Source of the DNA: Synergistales bacterium
GTDB lineage: Bacteria; Synergistota; Synergistia; Synergistales; Aminithiophilaceae
Direction of reading: 5' to 3'
Assembly: GCA_018433595.1 (NCBI GenBank)
Contig: JAHDQY010000049.1
Location: forward strand, 1-64,000
Length of the DNA: 64,000 nucleotides
Part shown: positions 51,801-60,877 of the stretch, one piece after another
Numbering within the stretch: the stretch's first letter is position 1
How the letters are laid out: each line of letters begins with the position of its first letter
Translations under genes and position numbers: made by a program
Notes under the pieces: generated by a model
Databases searched by the model: none
Told to the model about the DNA's origin: nothing
The model's input: the letters and a program-made list of their open reading frames with translations, nothing else

Positions 51801-53075
51801 ATGAGACTGGAACTGCGCCGGGCTGTCGTTGAAGGCCTCGTTTTCGGCCCTGCCACGGGCCTTGACGGGGGGCTGCTCACCGTCGATGCCGATGAGGCCC
51901 TGCGGTGTCTTGAGGGCATTTCCCTGACGAAGATGCGTCTGGAGATCGCCAGGCCCGGCGAAAGTGTGAGGATCATTCCCGTCAAGGACGTGATCGAGCC
52001 GCGCTGCAAGGTGGAGGGGCCCGGAGAGGTCTTTCCCGGCTTCATTGGCGACGTCGAGACCGTCGGTGAGGGGGCTACCCTTGTCCTCGACGGCGCCGCC
52101 GTCGTCACCTGCGCGCCCGTCGTCGGTTTCCAGGAGGGCTTCATCGACATGTGCGGCCCCGGGGCCGACTACACGCCCTTCTCGAAGACGAAAAATCTCG
52201 TCCTCATCGCCGAGCCCGAGGAGGGGCTGGAAAAGCACGCCTACGAGGGGGCTCTGCGGATGGCCGGTCTCCGCCTGGCCCACTACCTGGCCAAGGCCTG
52301 CGCGTCCGTTGCTCCGGACCGGACCGAAACCTACGAGCTGCCTCCCCTGGCGGGACGGAATTCCGACCTTCCCCGCTTTGTCTATATCTACATGCTCCAG
52401 TCCCAGGGCCTTCTCCATGACACTTACCTCTACGGCGTCGACGTGAAGAAGATCCTGCCCACCCTCATTCACCCCAACGAGGTCCTCGACGGCGCCGTCG
52501 CCTCGGGCAACTGCGTCTCGGCCTGCGACAAGAACACCACCTACCATCACCTGAACAATCCCGTCATCGCCGAACTCTACCGCCGCCACGGCGTCGATCT
52601 CGACTTCCTGGGCGTCATCGTCACCAACGAGAACGTCGTCCTTGTCGACAAGAAACGTTCGTCGAGCTACACGGCCAAGCTGGCCTCCATGATCGGCGCC
52701 GACATGGCCATCGTCACCGAAGAGGGTTACGGCAATCCCGACACGGACCTGGTCATGAACTGCGCCAAGCTGGAGCGTCGGGGCATCAGGACGGTCCTCG
52801 TCACCGACGAGGCGGCCGGCGCCGACGGCGCCAGCCAGGGACTGGCCGATGCCGTCAGCGAGGCGACGGCCGTCGTTTCGGCCGGCAACGTCAACGCCAT
52901 CGTCGTCGTTCCGCCCATGGATCGCGTCCTGGGCTGGCCCGAGTCGATCGCCACCCTTTCGGGGGGCAACGAATCGAGTCTCCGCCCCGACGGTTCCATC
53001 GAGACGGAGATCCAGGCCATCATCGGCTCGACGAACGAGCTCGGCTTCAGTGCCATCGGCTCCCGTTGGGTCTAA
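51801..53075 (+). CDS. grdE: Glycine/sarcosine/betaine reductase component B, subunits alpha/beta proprotein
   Basis: A 424-residue proprotein of the GrdE/GrdG/GrdI family. The processing and active-site Cys region is GNCVSACDKNTTYHH (Cys238 and Cys242), where related proteins are cleaved to give a pyruvoyl group. With GrdB and the shared components A and C (not in this window) it reduces glycine, sarcosine or betaine to acetyl phosphate. The sequence does not decide which substrate. A ribosome site GGGGAGG precedes the ATG. Confidence 0.85.
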   Translation: MRLELRRAVVEGLVFGPATGLDGGLLTVDADEALRCLEGISLTKMRLEIARPGESVRIIPVKDVIEPRCKVEGPGEVFPGFIGDVETVGEGATLVLDGAAVVTCAPVVGFQEGFIDMCGPGADYTPFSKTKNLVLIAEPEEGLEKHAYEGALRMAGLRLAHYLAKACASVAPDRTETYELPPLAGRNSDLPRFVYIYMLQSQGLLHDTYLYGVDVKKILPTLIHPNEVLDGAVASGNCVSACDKNTTYHHLNNPVIAELYRRHGVDLDFLGVIVTNENVVLVDKKRSSSYTAKLASMIGADMAIVTEEGYGNPDTDLVMNCAKLERRGIRTVLVTDEAAGADGASQGLADAVSEATAVVSAGNVNAIVVVPPMDRVLGWPESIATLSGGNESSLRPDGSIETEIQAIIGSTNELGFSAIGSRWV

Positions 53076-53089
53076 AGGGGGAAAGAAAG

Positions 53090-54397
53090 ATGACCAAGCG
53101 CGTTGTCCACTACGTGAACCAGTTCTTCGCCGGTCAGGGCGGTGAGGAGTCGGCCCATCTCGAGCCGGTTACCGTCGAGGGAGCTCTCGGACCGGGACTT
53201 CAGCTTCAGACCCTTCTGGGTGACGAGGCCCAGGTCGTCGCCACCGTCTGGTGCGGCGACAACCATTTCGCCGAGAACCTCGAAAGCACCCGGCGCGAGG
53301 TGCTCCGCCGGATCGCCTCCTTCGAGCCCGATCTCGTCATCGCCGGCCCGGCCTTCAACGCCGGCCGTTACGGCATGGCCTGCGGCGAGGTCTGCCGGTC
53401 CGTCACGGAGGAGCTGAACATCCCGGCCCTGACGGGGCTTTACCCCGAGAACCCCGGCGTCGAGATCTACAGCCGCGATATCTACATCGTTCCCGTCGCC
53501 GACAGCGCCCGGGGGATGAAGGTCGCCCTTCAGACCATGGGCGCCCTGGCCGCCAAGCTCCTCAACGGTGAACTTCAGGGAACGGCCGAGGAGGAGGGTT
53601 ACCTCTCCCGGGGGCGGAGGAAGAACTTCTTCTTCGCCGAAAACGGCGCCGTCCGCGCCGTCGAGATGGCCCTGGCCAAATTCCACGGTCAGCCCTTCAA
53701 GACCGAGTTCGAAATGCCCGTCTTCGACCGCGTTCCGCCCGCTCCGGCCCTGAAGGACCTCAAGGGGGCCACCATCGCCCTCGTCAACTCGGGAGGCGTC
53801 GTTCCCATGGGCAACCCCGACCGGATCGAGGTTTCGTCGGCCTCCCACTTCGGCCGCTACTCCCTGGAATCTCTCGAGGACTTGACGGCTCAGGCCTTCG
53901 AGTCCGTTCACGGCGGTTATGACCGGACCTACGTCAATGACGACCCCGACCGGGTCGTCCCCCTCGACGCCTTGAGGGCCCTCGAAAAGGAAGGTGTCTT
54001 CGGGCGCCTCTACGAATATTACTTCTCGACGGTCGGCACGGGAACGCCGGTGAAGAACTGCTCCCGCTTCGGCACGGAGATTGCCGGACAGCTCAAGGCC
54101 GACGGCGTCGACGCCGTCATCCTCACCTCGACCTGAGGCACCTGCACCCGCTGCGGCGCAGCGATGGTCAAGGAAATCGAACGGGCCGGGTTCCCCGTCG
54201 TTCACATCGCCACCATTGTGCCCATCTCCCTCACCGTGGGCGCAAACCGGATCGTTCCCGGTGTGGCCATTCCTCATCCCCTGGGCAATCCCGATCTTCC
54301 GGCCGAGGAGGAGTTCGCCCTTCGCCGGAGCCTCGTCGAACGGGCCTTCCGGGCCCTGACGACGGACGTGACGGAGCAGACCGTCTTCAACGACTGA
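53090..54397 (+). CDS. grdB: Selenoprotein B of glycine/sarcosine/betaine reductase (TGA = Sec)
   Basis: A 435-residue selenoprotein read through an in-frame TGA at 54134-54136 (Sec349). Before it the frame gives VDAVILTST and after it GTCTRCGAAMVKEIERAG, the exact GrdB-family context for selenocysteine, followed by TIVPISLTVGANRIVPG as in family members. Without recoding the product would end at 348 residues and lose this part. It binds substrate and forms the C-N bond-cleaving selenoether. GrdB, GrdF and GrdH cannot be told apart here. It starts 14 nt after grdE with GGGGGAAAG. Confidence 0.92.
54134..54163 (+). promoter_or_regulatory. Selenocysteine TGA with SECIS-like hairpin
   Basis: After the TGA (54134-54136) a hairpin CGCTGC-GGC-GCAGCG spans 54149-54163; its loop has G at the first two positions and lies about 19-21 nt after the TGA, within the range known for bacterial SECIS elements. 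The same bases encode the conserved RCGAA. Confidence 0.8.
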
Positions 54398-54406
54398 ACC
54401 TTCAAG

Positions 54407-54466
54407 CCCTGACAGAAGCCAAGCCTCCCCACTCTCAAGAGTGGGGAGGCTTGGCTTCTGTCAGGG
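54407..54466. terminator. Very long perfect hairpin after grdB
   Basis: Arms of 29 nt (CCCTGACAGAAGCC... and its exact complement) with a 2-nt loop. It probably ends grdEB transcription, but it has no T tract. 54467-54633 shows no gene. Confidence 0.75.
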
Positions 54467-54633
54467 GCCTTCGAAATGGCAGTTCCGAAATATCTTTCTA
54501 ATCGGAAAATTCAGTTTCCATCAGGTGCTTAAAAACTTCGCCGTGGCACTTCGATCAAGGCACGGCCGATGACTGCGTTATCGAGATGACCTTTCAGGGA
54601 GAAACAGCAGAGGGGCCCGCGAGGAGGCTTCTA

Positions 54634-54662
54634 TTGAACCTTCCGTGAAAATTGGTTACAAT
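54634..54662 (+). promoter_or_regulatory. Promoter of the Mo-hydroxylase leader
   Basis: TTGAAC (54634-54639), a 17-nt spacer and TACAAT (54657-54662). Transcription would start near 54669, 24 nt before the structured leader. Confidence 0.65.
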
Positions 54663-54692
54663 TGTTCCGTCAATCGCATAGTCCTCCAAGCC

Positions 54693-54832
54693 TGAATGCC
54701 TAAAGGGATTCCCTACGGCATCAGGCCGATAGGTGGAGCTGGAAACGGCTTCGCCCCCCTTTCGGAAAGGAGGAAAACGGCACGGTCCCTTGGACCGGCT
54801 TTCCGTCGTTTCCGGAAAGCCGGTCTTTTTTT
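54693..54832 (+). ncRNA. Structured leader with terminator and competing hairpin (candidate riboswitch)
   Basis: Four elements in order: a hairpin CCTG/ATGCC pairing with GGCAT/CAGG (54693-54726); a 10-bp stem GGTGGAGCTG-GAAA-CGGCTTCGCC with a GNRA-type loop (about 54731-54754); a hairpin CCTTT/AAAGG; then a perfect intrinsic terminator GACCGGCTTTCCG/CGGAAAGCCGGTC (54793-54825) with TTTTTTT. CGGTCC-CTT-GGACCG can pair instead with the terminator's first arm. This terminator/antiterminator design upstream of a Mo enzyme operon suggests a sensor of cofactor or substrate; whether it is a Moco-type aptamer I cannot say. The remainder to 55108 shows no further clear structure. Confidence 0.55.
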
Positions 54833-55108
54833 GTGTGCTTCCCGCCGGCAGAGAACGGGTCGGGGGAAGAGGCGGTTGTCGTTGCGTTTGGCTTTATCGC
54901 GTTCCATTCCGCCTGTGGTGACGCTTCAGTCCTTTGGGTGCTGTCCCGTGCTCTGGCCTGTACCCGCTGTGCGCCAAGTGTGGTGCCTGACGTGTTTTTC
55001 CCGCATCACCGAGGGGTTGGCGCGGCTGTTTCCGTTTCGCAGCGGTTTTTCTTAAGGACAAGAAAGGAGGGAATCCAGACGGGGGAGGATTTAAAAAGGT
55101 TCCATCAG

Positions 55109-55507
55109 TTGAAAAACGAGGGGAAGTGTTGTGCCAGTATCCTTGTGCAGCTGGGGCTGGATCTGAAAGGGGAAGAGAACGACCAGCTTGTCCAGGCTGC
55201 AAGCGGGCTTTGTCTCGGAATGAAGAGCGGTCTTGTCTGCGGTGCTTTGACTGGGGGGGCCTGCATGCTCACCCTCTTCGACGAGAATTCCGACGAGATG
55301 GTGCAGGAACTTGCGGAATGGTTCCGTGCGGTCTGCGGCGAGAAATACGGTGGCATCGACTGTGCGGAGATCACCCATGACGATCCTCAAAGACGGCAGA
55401 TGGTGTGTCCTGATCTGATTCAGGCGACCTATCTGCAGGCCAAGAGGATTTTGTCCGATTACGGCTACCTGTCCCGCGATTTTTGTGAGGGCGGGGATGA
55501 TTCCTAG
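55109..55507 (+). CDS. C_GCAxxG_C_C family protein (DVU_1555-like)
   Basis: A protein of about 132 residues with the spaced cysteines of this family: GKCCASILV near the start, GLCLGMKSGLVCGALTGGACM and FRAVCGEKYGGIDCAEI, and a later VCPDL. Such proteins accompany Mo hydroxylase genes in Desulfovibrio-type clusters and may bind a metal cluster. The start is uncertain: TTG 55109 (9 nt after AAAAGG) is used, but homologues begin about 10 residues earlier, where no standard start exists. Confidence 0.72.
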   Translation: MKNEGKCCASILVQLGLDLKGEENDQLVQAASGLCLGMKSGLVCGALTGGACMLTLFDENSDEMVQELAEWFRAVCGEKYGGIDCAEITHDDPQRRQMVCPDLIQATYLQAKRILSDYGYLSRDFCEGGDDS

Positions 55508-55544
55508 GAAAAGGCCGAAGAAAAGTTTGAGGAGGTCAAAAAGC

Positions 55545-58466
55545 ATGGCGCTTAAAAAGATGTGGCTTAATATCAACGGAGCGAATCGCATCTTCATCTG
55601 CGACCCTGAAAAGGATTCTCTGGCGGATGTCCTGCGCCGCATCGGCTGCACCAGCGTCAAGGTGGGCTGCAATACGGGAGTCTGCGGCTCCTGCTCGGTC
55701 ATTCTGAACGGCGAACTGATTCGTTCCTGCATCAGGAAGATCGGCAGAGTGGAGGAGTACAGCAAGGTCATCACCGTGGAGGGAATCGGGACTCCCAACA
55801 ACCTCCACCCCATCCAGGTCGCCTTCATGAACAACGGCGCCATCCAGTGCGGTTTCTGCACGCCGGGCTTTGTCGTCTCCACCTACGCCCTGCTTGCCCA
55901 GAACAGCAGCCCCACCCGGGAAGAGGTCCGGGACTGGTTCGACAAGCACAAGAACGTCTGCCGCTGCACGGGCTACAAGCAGATCACCGACGCCGTTATG
56001 GACGCCGCCAAGGTCATGCGCGGCGAGGCGACCATCGAAGACATCACCTACAAGCTTCCCGGGGACGGGGAGTACTACGGCAAGCCTCTGGTGCGTCCCA
56101 CAGCCCTGGCCAAGGTCTGCGGCCTGGCCGATTACGGCCACGATCAGGCGCTGAAGATGCCCTCCAACACCTACCATGTGGCCATGGTGCAGCCCCGGGT
56201 GGCTCATCACGCCAAAATCCTCAAGATCGACATTTCCGAAGCGGAGAAGATGCCCGGCGTCGCCAAGATCATCCTCGCCGATGATCTGAAGGCGGCGGGA
56301 GGCTCCAACATGATGGCCGAGGCCAACTTCCACGAGAGAAGCACCGTCACGGTGCCCAGCCGCAAGGTCCTCGCCGAGGACAGGATCTACCGGTGGGGCG
56401 ACGTGGTGGCCCTGGCCGTTGCGGATACCGATGATCACGCCCGGGCGGCGGCGGCCAAGGTCAAGGTGGAGATCGAAAAGCTTCCCGAGTACCTGAGTTT
56501 CCTTGAGGCGGCCATGCCCGATGCCATGCGGATCCACGAGGACACGCCGAACATTTTCTGTATTCAGCCCGTGCTGAAGGGTGCCGGTCTGGAGGAGCCC
56601 TCCCAGGTGGCCGAGATCATCGACAATGCCGCCTTCTCTGTCGAGGGCAGCTTCTATTCCAGCCGAGAGCCGCATCTTTCCATCGAAGGCGACGTGATTC
56701 AGGCCTATTTCGATGAGGACGGCTATCTCACCTTCCAGTGCAAATCTCAGGGCGTCTACTCCTCCATCAGCCGGATCGGCGGCTCCATCGGAATGCCCAC
56801 GTCGAAGATGCGCGTCGTCATGAATCCCACCGGAGCCAGCTTCGGATGGTCCACCAATGCGGGCGACCTCTGCCTGGCAGGGGCGGCAGCGATGGTCATG
56901 CAGGCTCCGATCTCCCTTTCCATGAGCTACGAGGAGCACCAGCACTTCTCGGGCAAGCGCTGCCCCTGCCATTCCAACGGACGGGCCGCCTGTGACGAGA
57001 ACGGCAGGCTCACGGCCGTGGAGTTCGATTTCGGCATGGATCACGGCGCCTACTCCTGGGGCGGCGACGACGTGGTGACCAAACAGGTCCGCTTCGCCTT
57101 CTTCCCCTACTACGTTCCTGACGTGGCGGGACTTTCCCGGATCGCCAACACCAACCACAACTTCGGCACCGCCTACCGCAGCTACGGGTCCCCCCAGGCC
57201 TACACCCTGAGCGAGGCCCTGATGGACATGCTCGCCGAGAAGGCAGGCATCGATCCCTTCGAATTCCGCTGGCGGAACATCGCCAGGGAAGGCCAGACCA
57301 ACGTCAACAGCTATCCCTTCCGGCAGTACCCCATGGAAGAGATGATGAAGATGATGAAGCCCCTCTACGAGAAGGCTGTGGCGGAGGCCAAGGCGAAGGA
57401 CACTCCCGCGAAGCGCCGGGGCGTGGGGCTCTCCTGGGGCGGCTTCAACGTCACCGAAGGCGCCACGGATAAGGCGTCGGCGGCCATCGAACTCAACCCG
57501 GACAACACCTTCACGAAGTACGACACCTATCAGGAGCTCGGCCAGGGTGGCGACATCGGTTCTCTCATGCTCACTCTGGAAGCGCTGAAGCCTCTGGGCG
57601 TCACGCCCGACCGGATCAGGCTCGTCCAGAACGACACCAAGCTCTGCCCCGACAGCGGCATGTCCGGTGCCAGCCGCACCCACTTCATGAGCGGCAGGGC
57701 GACCCAGATCGCGGCGGAGAAGCTCATCAACGCCATGCGCAAGCCCGACGGGACCTTCCGGACCTACGAGGAGATGAAGGCCGAAGGGCTGGAAACGAAG
57801 TACGTCGGCCAATACTCCAACACGTCCATTTCCGGGCTGGGGCGCCTCGATCCCAACACGGGAATCGGAGATCCCACCCCCGCCTACACCTACTGCCTGA
57901 ACCTGGCTGAGGTGGAAGTGGACACCGCCACCGGCAAGACCCGGGTCCTCCGCTTCACCTGCGTGGACGACGTGGGCAAGGTCGGCAATATCCAGGCCGT
58001 CAATGGCCAGGCCTACGGCGGAATTTCCCACTCCATCGGCTTCGCTCTGAGCGAGAACTACGACGACGTCAAGAAACACACCAACATCGCCTCCAGCGGC
58101 GTGCCCTACTGCAACGACATTCCCGACGAAATCAACGTCATCCACTACGAGCGTCCCGACGAGGCCGGTCCCTTCGGCTCTTCGGGAGCTTCCGAGGCCT
58201 TCCAGTCCTCGGGCCACATGGCCGTCATCAACGCCATCTACAACGCCTGCGGCGTCCGGATCTTCGAGCTGCCGGCGACCCCGGCCAAGGTCAAGGCCGG
58301 CCTGGATCTCATCGCGAAAGGCGGCAAGGTGGAGCCTCCCAAGAAGTATTTCCTGGGCTCTGACCTCTACGAGGAGCTTGAGAATATCAAGGCCAACCCC
58401 GTGAAGTTCGACGGCGGTGACTACTTCGTCTCCCTTGGCGGAGACAAGACGGATAAGTTCTTCTAG
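55545..58466 (+). CDS. Molybdenum hydroxylase (aldehyde oxidoreductase/xanthine dehydrogenase-like)
   Basis: A 973-residue one-chain hydroxylase like Desulfovibrio MOP. The N-terminal plant-type [2Fe-2S] domain has C42, C47, C50 and C62; the second [2Fe-2S] domain has C102, C105, C139 and C141 (QCGFCTPG, VCRCTGY). The Mo domains follow, with TAYRSYGSPQAY and GPFGSSGASEAF near the catalytic Glu region. No FAD domain is present, so electrons leave through a separate partner, probably the next gene. ATG 55545 follows GAGGAGG. The substrate (aldehyde, purine or other heterocycle) is unknown. Confidence 0.88.
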   Translation: MALKKMWLNINGANRIFICDPEKDSLADVLRRIGCTSVKVGCNTGVCGSCSVILNGELIRSCIRKIGRVEEYSKVITVEGIGTPNNLHPIQVAFMNNGAIQCGFCTPGFVVSTYALLAQNSSPTREEVRDWFDKHKNVCRCTGYKQITDAVMDAAKVMRGEATIEDITYKLPGDGEYYGKPLVRPTALAKVCGLADYGHDQALKMPSNTYHVAMVQPRVAHHAKILKIDISEAEKMPGVAKIILADDLKAAGGSNMMAEANFHERSTVTVPSRKVLAEDRIYRWGDVVALAVADTDDHARAAAAKVKVEIEKLPEYLSFLEAAMPDAMRIHEDTPNIFCIQPVLKGAGLEEPSQVAEIIDNAAFSVEGSFYSSREPHLSIEGDVIQAYFDEDGYLTFQCKSQGVYSSISRIGGSIGMPTSKMRVVMNPTGASFGWSTNAGDLCLAGAAAMVMQAPISLSMSYEEHQHFSGKRCPCHSNGRAACDENGRLTAVEFDFGMDHGAYSWGGDDVVTKQVRFAFFPYYVPDVAGLSRIANTNHNFGTAYRSYGSPQAYTLSEALMDMLAEKAGIDPFEFRWRNIAREGQTNVNSYPFRQYPMEEMMKMMKPLYEKAVAEAKAKDTPAKRRGVGLSWGGFNVTEGATDKASAAIELNPDNTFTKYDTYQELGQGGDIGSLMLTLEALKPLGVTPDRIRLVQNDTKLCPDSGMSGASRTHFMSGRATQIAAEKLINAMRKPDGTFRTYEEMKAEGLETKYVGQYSNTSISGLGRLDPNTGIGDPTPAYTYCLNLAEVEVDTATGKTRVLRFTCVDDVGKVGNIQAVNGQAYGGISHSIGFALSENYDDVKKHTNIASSGVPYCNDIPDEINVIHYERPDEAGPFGSSGASEAFQSSGHMAVINAIYNACGVRIFELPATPAKVKAGLDLIAKGGKVEPPKKYFLGSDLYEELENIKANPVKFDGGDYFVSLGGDKTDKFF

Positions 58467-58501
58467 GACTCTCTCCTGCCGCAGGGATACCGTTCCCTTG
58501 C

Positions 58502-58534
58502 CCGAACCGCACCTGCTTTCAGGGTGCGGTTCGG
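58502..58534 (+). terminator. Hairpin between the hydroxylase and the FAD/Fe-S gene
   Basis: Perfect 12-bp stem CCGAACCGCACC/GGTGCGGTTCGG with a 9-nt loop, followed by TTGGCTG. It may be a partial terminator or an mRNA-stabilising hairpin. Confidence 0.5.
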
Positions 58535-58573
58535 TTGGCTGCATCTGCGAGAGGAGAGCAAGGAGGTCCTGCC

Positions 58574-60877
58574 GTGGAAGAACTCAAAGAACAGATCCAA
58601 ACCCGCTGCCTGGAAAAGGAAGAGCCCTTTTGCGGATCGGCCTGTCCTTTCCATCTGGACGTCCGGGAGTTTATCCTTCGCATGCAGCGCGGAAGCTTCA
58701 ACGGGGCTTTCAGGCTCTTTTCCAACACCGTAGGCTTTCCCGCCATTGTGGCGGCTCTCTGTGACGAGCCCTGCAAGGCCGTATGCCCGCGATCCGAAAC
58801 GGATGAGGCGATCGCTCTCAGGCTCCTGGAAAAGGCAGCCCTGAACCATGCCGTGAACACCAGGCCCAACAGCTACAATCTGCCGCCCAAGCCCCAGAAG
58901 ATCGCCGTCATCGGAGGAGGATTGAGCGGCCTCGCCTGTGTCCTCCGGCTGACCAACAAAAAATACCAGGTCACTCTCTTTGAAAAAGAGGGCGACCTGG
59001 GGGGCCATCTCTGTAATCTTCTCAAGCCCGAGATTTTCCTTGAGGAATTTGAACGTCAATTCATGTACGAAACGTATGAACTCCACAAAAACAGAGAGGT
59101 CGAGACTCTCGAGGAAATCCTTCCTGGTTTTGACGCCGTCTACGTCGCCACCGGCAAGGGAGGAAGCTCCTTCGGCCTTCTGGAGGAGGTCTCGGAGAGA
59201 TCGCCGGGTCCCAGAGCGAGCTCTCTTCCGGGGGTTTTCCTGGGTGGATCCCTTCTCGGGGCGACGACCATGAAGGCCCTCGCTCAGGGGCTTCTCGCGG
59301 CGACTCTCGTCGAAAGCTGGCTCAAGACGGGAAACATGAAAGACGCCGCCGCCGTCGCTCCCACAAAGATGCGCCTCGCCCCAGGTGCCTTGGCCTTTGT
59401 GGAGCCCGTGCGCCCTGAGAAGGAAGATGCCTACACCAGGGAGGAGGCGAAAGCGGAGGCGCGACGTTGCATCCGCTGCCGCTGCGACGCCTGCTTCCGT
59501 CACTGCGCCCTGATGACCTATTTCGAGAAGCTCCCCCGTCGCATCGAGGAGGAGGTGGAGATCACCATTCACCCCGGCACCCTCGACGGCAACGGAACCG
59601 TGGCCACGCGCTTCATCTCCACCTGCAACCAGTGCGGTCTCTGTGGGGAGATCTGTCCGGAAAAGATCGACATGGGGCTTTTCCTCCGGAAAAGCCATCA
59701 GGCCATGAGGGCCAAGGGAGCCATGCCCTGGGCCTTCCACGATTTCTGGCTGAGGGACATGGAATTCGCCAACGGGGACCGGGCCTCTTTCTGCGCCGCT
59801 CCCGACGGTTACGACGAGAGCGAATTTCTCTTCTTCCCCGGCTGTCAGCTCGGCGCGTCGGATCCGCGCTACGTATCGGAAGTCTACCGCTTCTTGCGGT
59901 CGCAAAAGCCCGATACGGCTCTCAGCCTCGCCTGCTGCGGAGCCCCCGCCGTCTGGGCCGGAGACGAGGGGCTTCATGGCAAGGTCCAGGAAAGGCTCCG
60001 CGACGAGTGGCAGTCCCTGGGAGAGCCGAAACTCCTCTTTGCCTGCGCCAGCTGCCTTGAAATGTTCCGGGAGTTTCTTCCGGAAATCGAAGGAGTTCTC
60101 CTCTACGAAGTCCTCTCCCGGTGGGGGTTCCGGCCTCGCAATCGGCAGGCGGAAGAGGTAGCGTCCGTTTTTGACCCCTGCGCCAGCCGCCACCAGGCGG
60201 AGGCTCAGCGAAAGGTCCGGGAGCTGGCGGAGCGGTCGGGCTACAGACTGGTCCCCCTCCCCTACGAGGGCAGGGAGGCCCAATGTTGTTCCTGGGGCGG
60301 GCAGATCTCCATCGCCAACCCGGCTTACGCGGAGTGGCTGGCCGATAGGAGAGCCCGGGAGGGAGAGGCGCCCTATATCGTCTACTGTTCCAACTGCCGG
60401 GATATTTTCGCCGACCGGGGCAAACCGGTACGGCACATCCTGGACGTCCTCTTCGACCTGAGCGGATGGGATCGCAGCTCTCCGACCTTCAGCGCCCGGA
60501 GACGTAACCGCGAGGAGCTGAAACGCTCTCTCCTGAGGGAATTCTGGCCCGGGCGGGAGGTGGAGGAAAGGAATATGAACGAATTCAGGAGGCCGAAGCT
60601 CCTCATCTCTCCCGAGCTGGAAGCGAAGCTGAGCCGGGAGCACATCCTGGAGGAGGATGTGCTGGATGTGATTTCCTTCTGCGAATCCTGCGGGCGGAAA
60701 ATCTGGAGCCCCGAGCAGAAAAGCTTCACCGGCTATCGAGAGGTGGGGAAGTTCACCCTCTGGGTGGAATATGAGCCTTGCGGAGAGGACTTCAAGCTGC
60801 GCAACGCCTACAGCCATCGGATGAGAATCGAGTTGGAGGAAGTCTGGAATGGAAGAAAGCAGAAAATTGATCTGTAG
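58574..60877 (+). CDS. FAD/Fe-S oxidoreductase (DVU_1558-like, dicluster)
   Basis: A 767-residue protein. An N-terminal Cys-rich ferredoxin-like part (CGSACPFHLD, CDEPCKAVCP) precedes the Rossmann motif IAVIGGGLSGLACVL. A C-terminal half has RCIRCRCDACFRHC and CNQCGLCGEICPEKI, and HdrD-type CCG domains with FFPGCQLG, SLACCGAP and AQCCSWGG. It probably takes electrons from the Mo hydroxylase or passes them to NAD or a quinone pool. GTG 58574 follows AAGGAGG; the 3' end overlaps the next gene by 29 nt. Confidence 0.85.
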   Translation: MEELKEQIQTRCLEKEEPFCGSACPFHLDVREFILRMQRGSFNGAFRLFSNTVGFPAIVAALCDEPCKAVCPRSETDEAIALRLLEKAALNHAVNTRPNSYNLPPKPQKIAVIGGGLSGLACVLRLTNKKYQVTLFEKEGDLGGHLCNLLKPEIFLEEFERQFMYETYELHKNREVETLEEILPGFDAVYVATGKGGSSFGLLEEVSERSPGPRASSLPGVFLGGSLLGATTMKALAQGLLAATLVESWLKTGNMKDAAAVAPTKMRLAPGALAFVEPVRPEKEDAYTREEAKAEARRCIRCRCDACFRHCALMTYFEKLPRRIEEEVEITIHPGTLDGNGTVATRFISTCNQCGLCGEICPEKIDMGLFLRKSHQAMRAKGAMPWAFHDFWLRDMEFANGDRASFCAAPDGYDESEFLFFPGCQLGASDPRYVSEVYRFLRSQKPDTALSLACCGAPAVWAGDEGLHGKVQERLRDEWQSLGEPKLLFACASCLEMFREFLPEIEGVLLYEVLSRWGFRPRNRQAEEVASVFDPCASRHQAEAQRKVRELAERSGYRLVPLPYEGREAQCCSWGGQISIANPAYAEWLADRRAREGEAPYIVYCSNCRDIFADRGKPVRHILDVLFDLSGWDRSSPTFSARRRNREELKRSLLREFWPGREVEERNMNEFRRPKLLISPELEAKLSREHILEEDVLDVISFCESCGRKIWSPEQKSFTGYREVGKFTLWVEYEPCGEDFKLRNAYSHRMRIELEEVWNGRKQKIDL

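Noticed and set aside
54137-54397. A separate short gene or pseudogene after the TGA in grdB
   Set aside because: The sequence on both sides of the TGA is continuous GrdB and the TGA is in the selenocysteine position with a SECIS-like hairpin.
55536-58544. A 1002-codon open frame antisense to the Mo hydroxylase (similar ones at 58463-60817 and 22903-25257)
   Set aside because: Long antisense frames are expected from GC-rich codon bias; they have low-complexity composition and no domain motifs.
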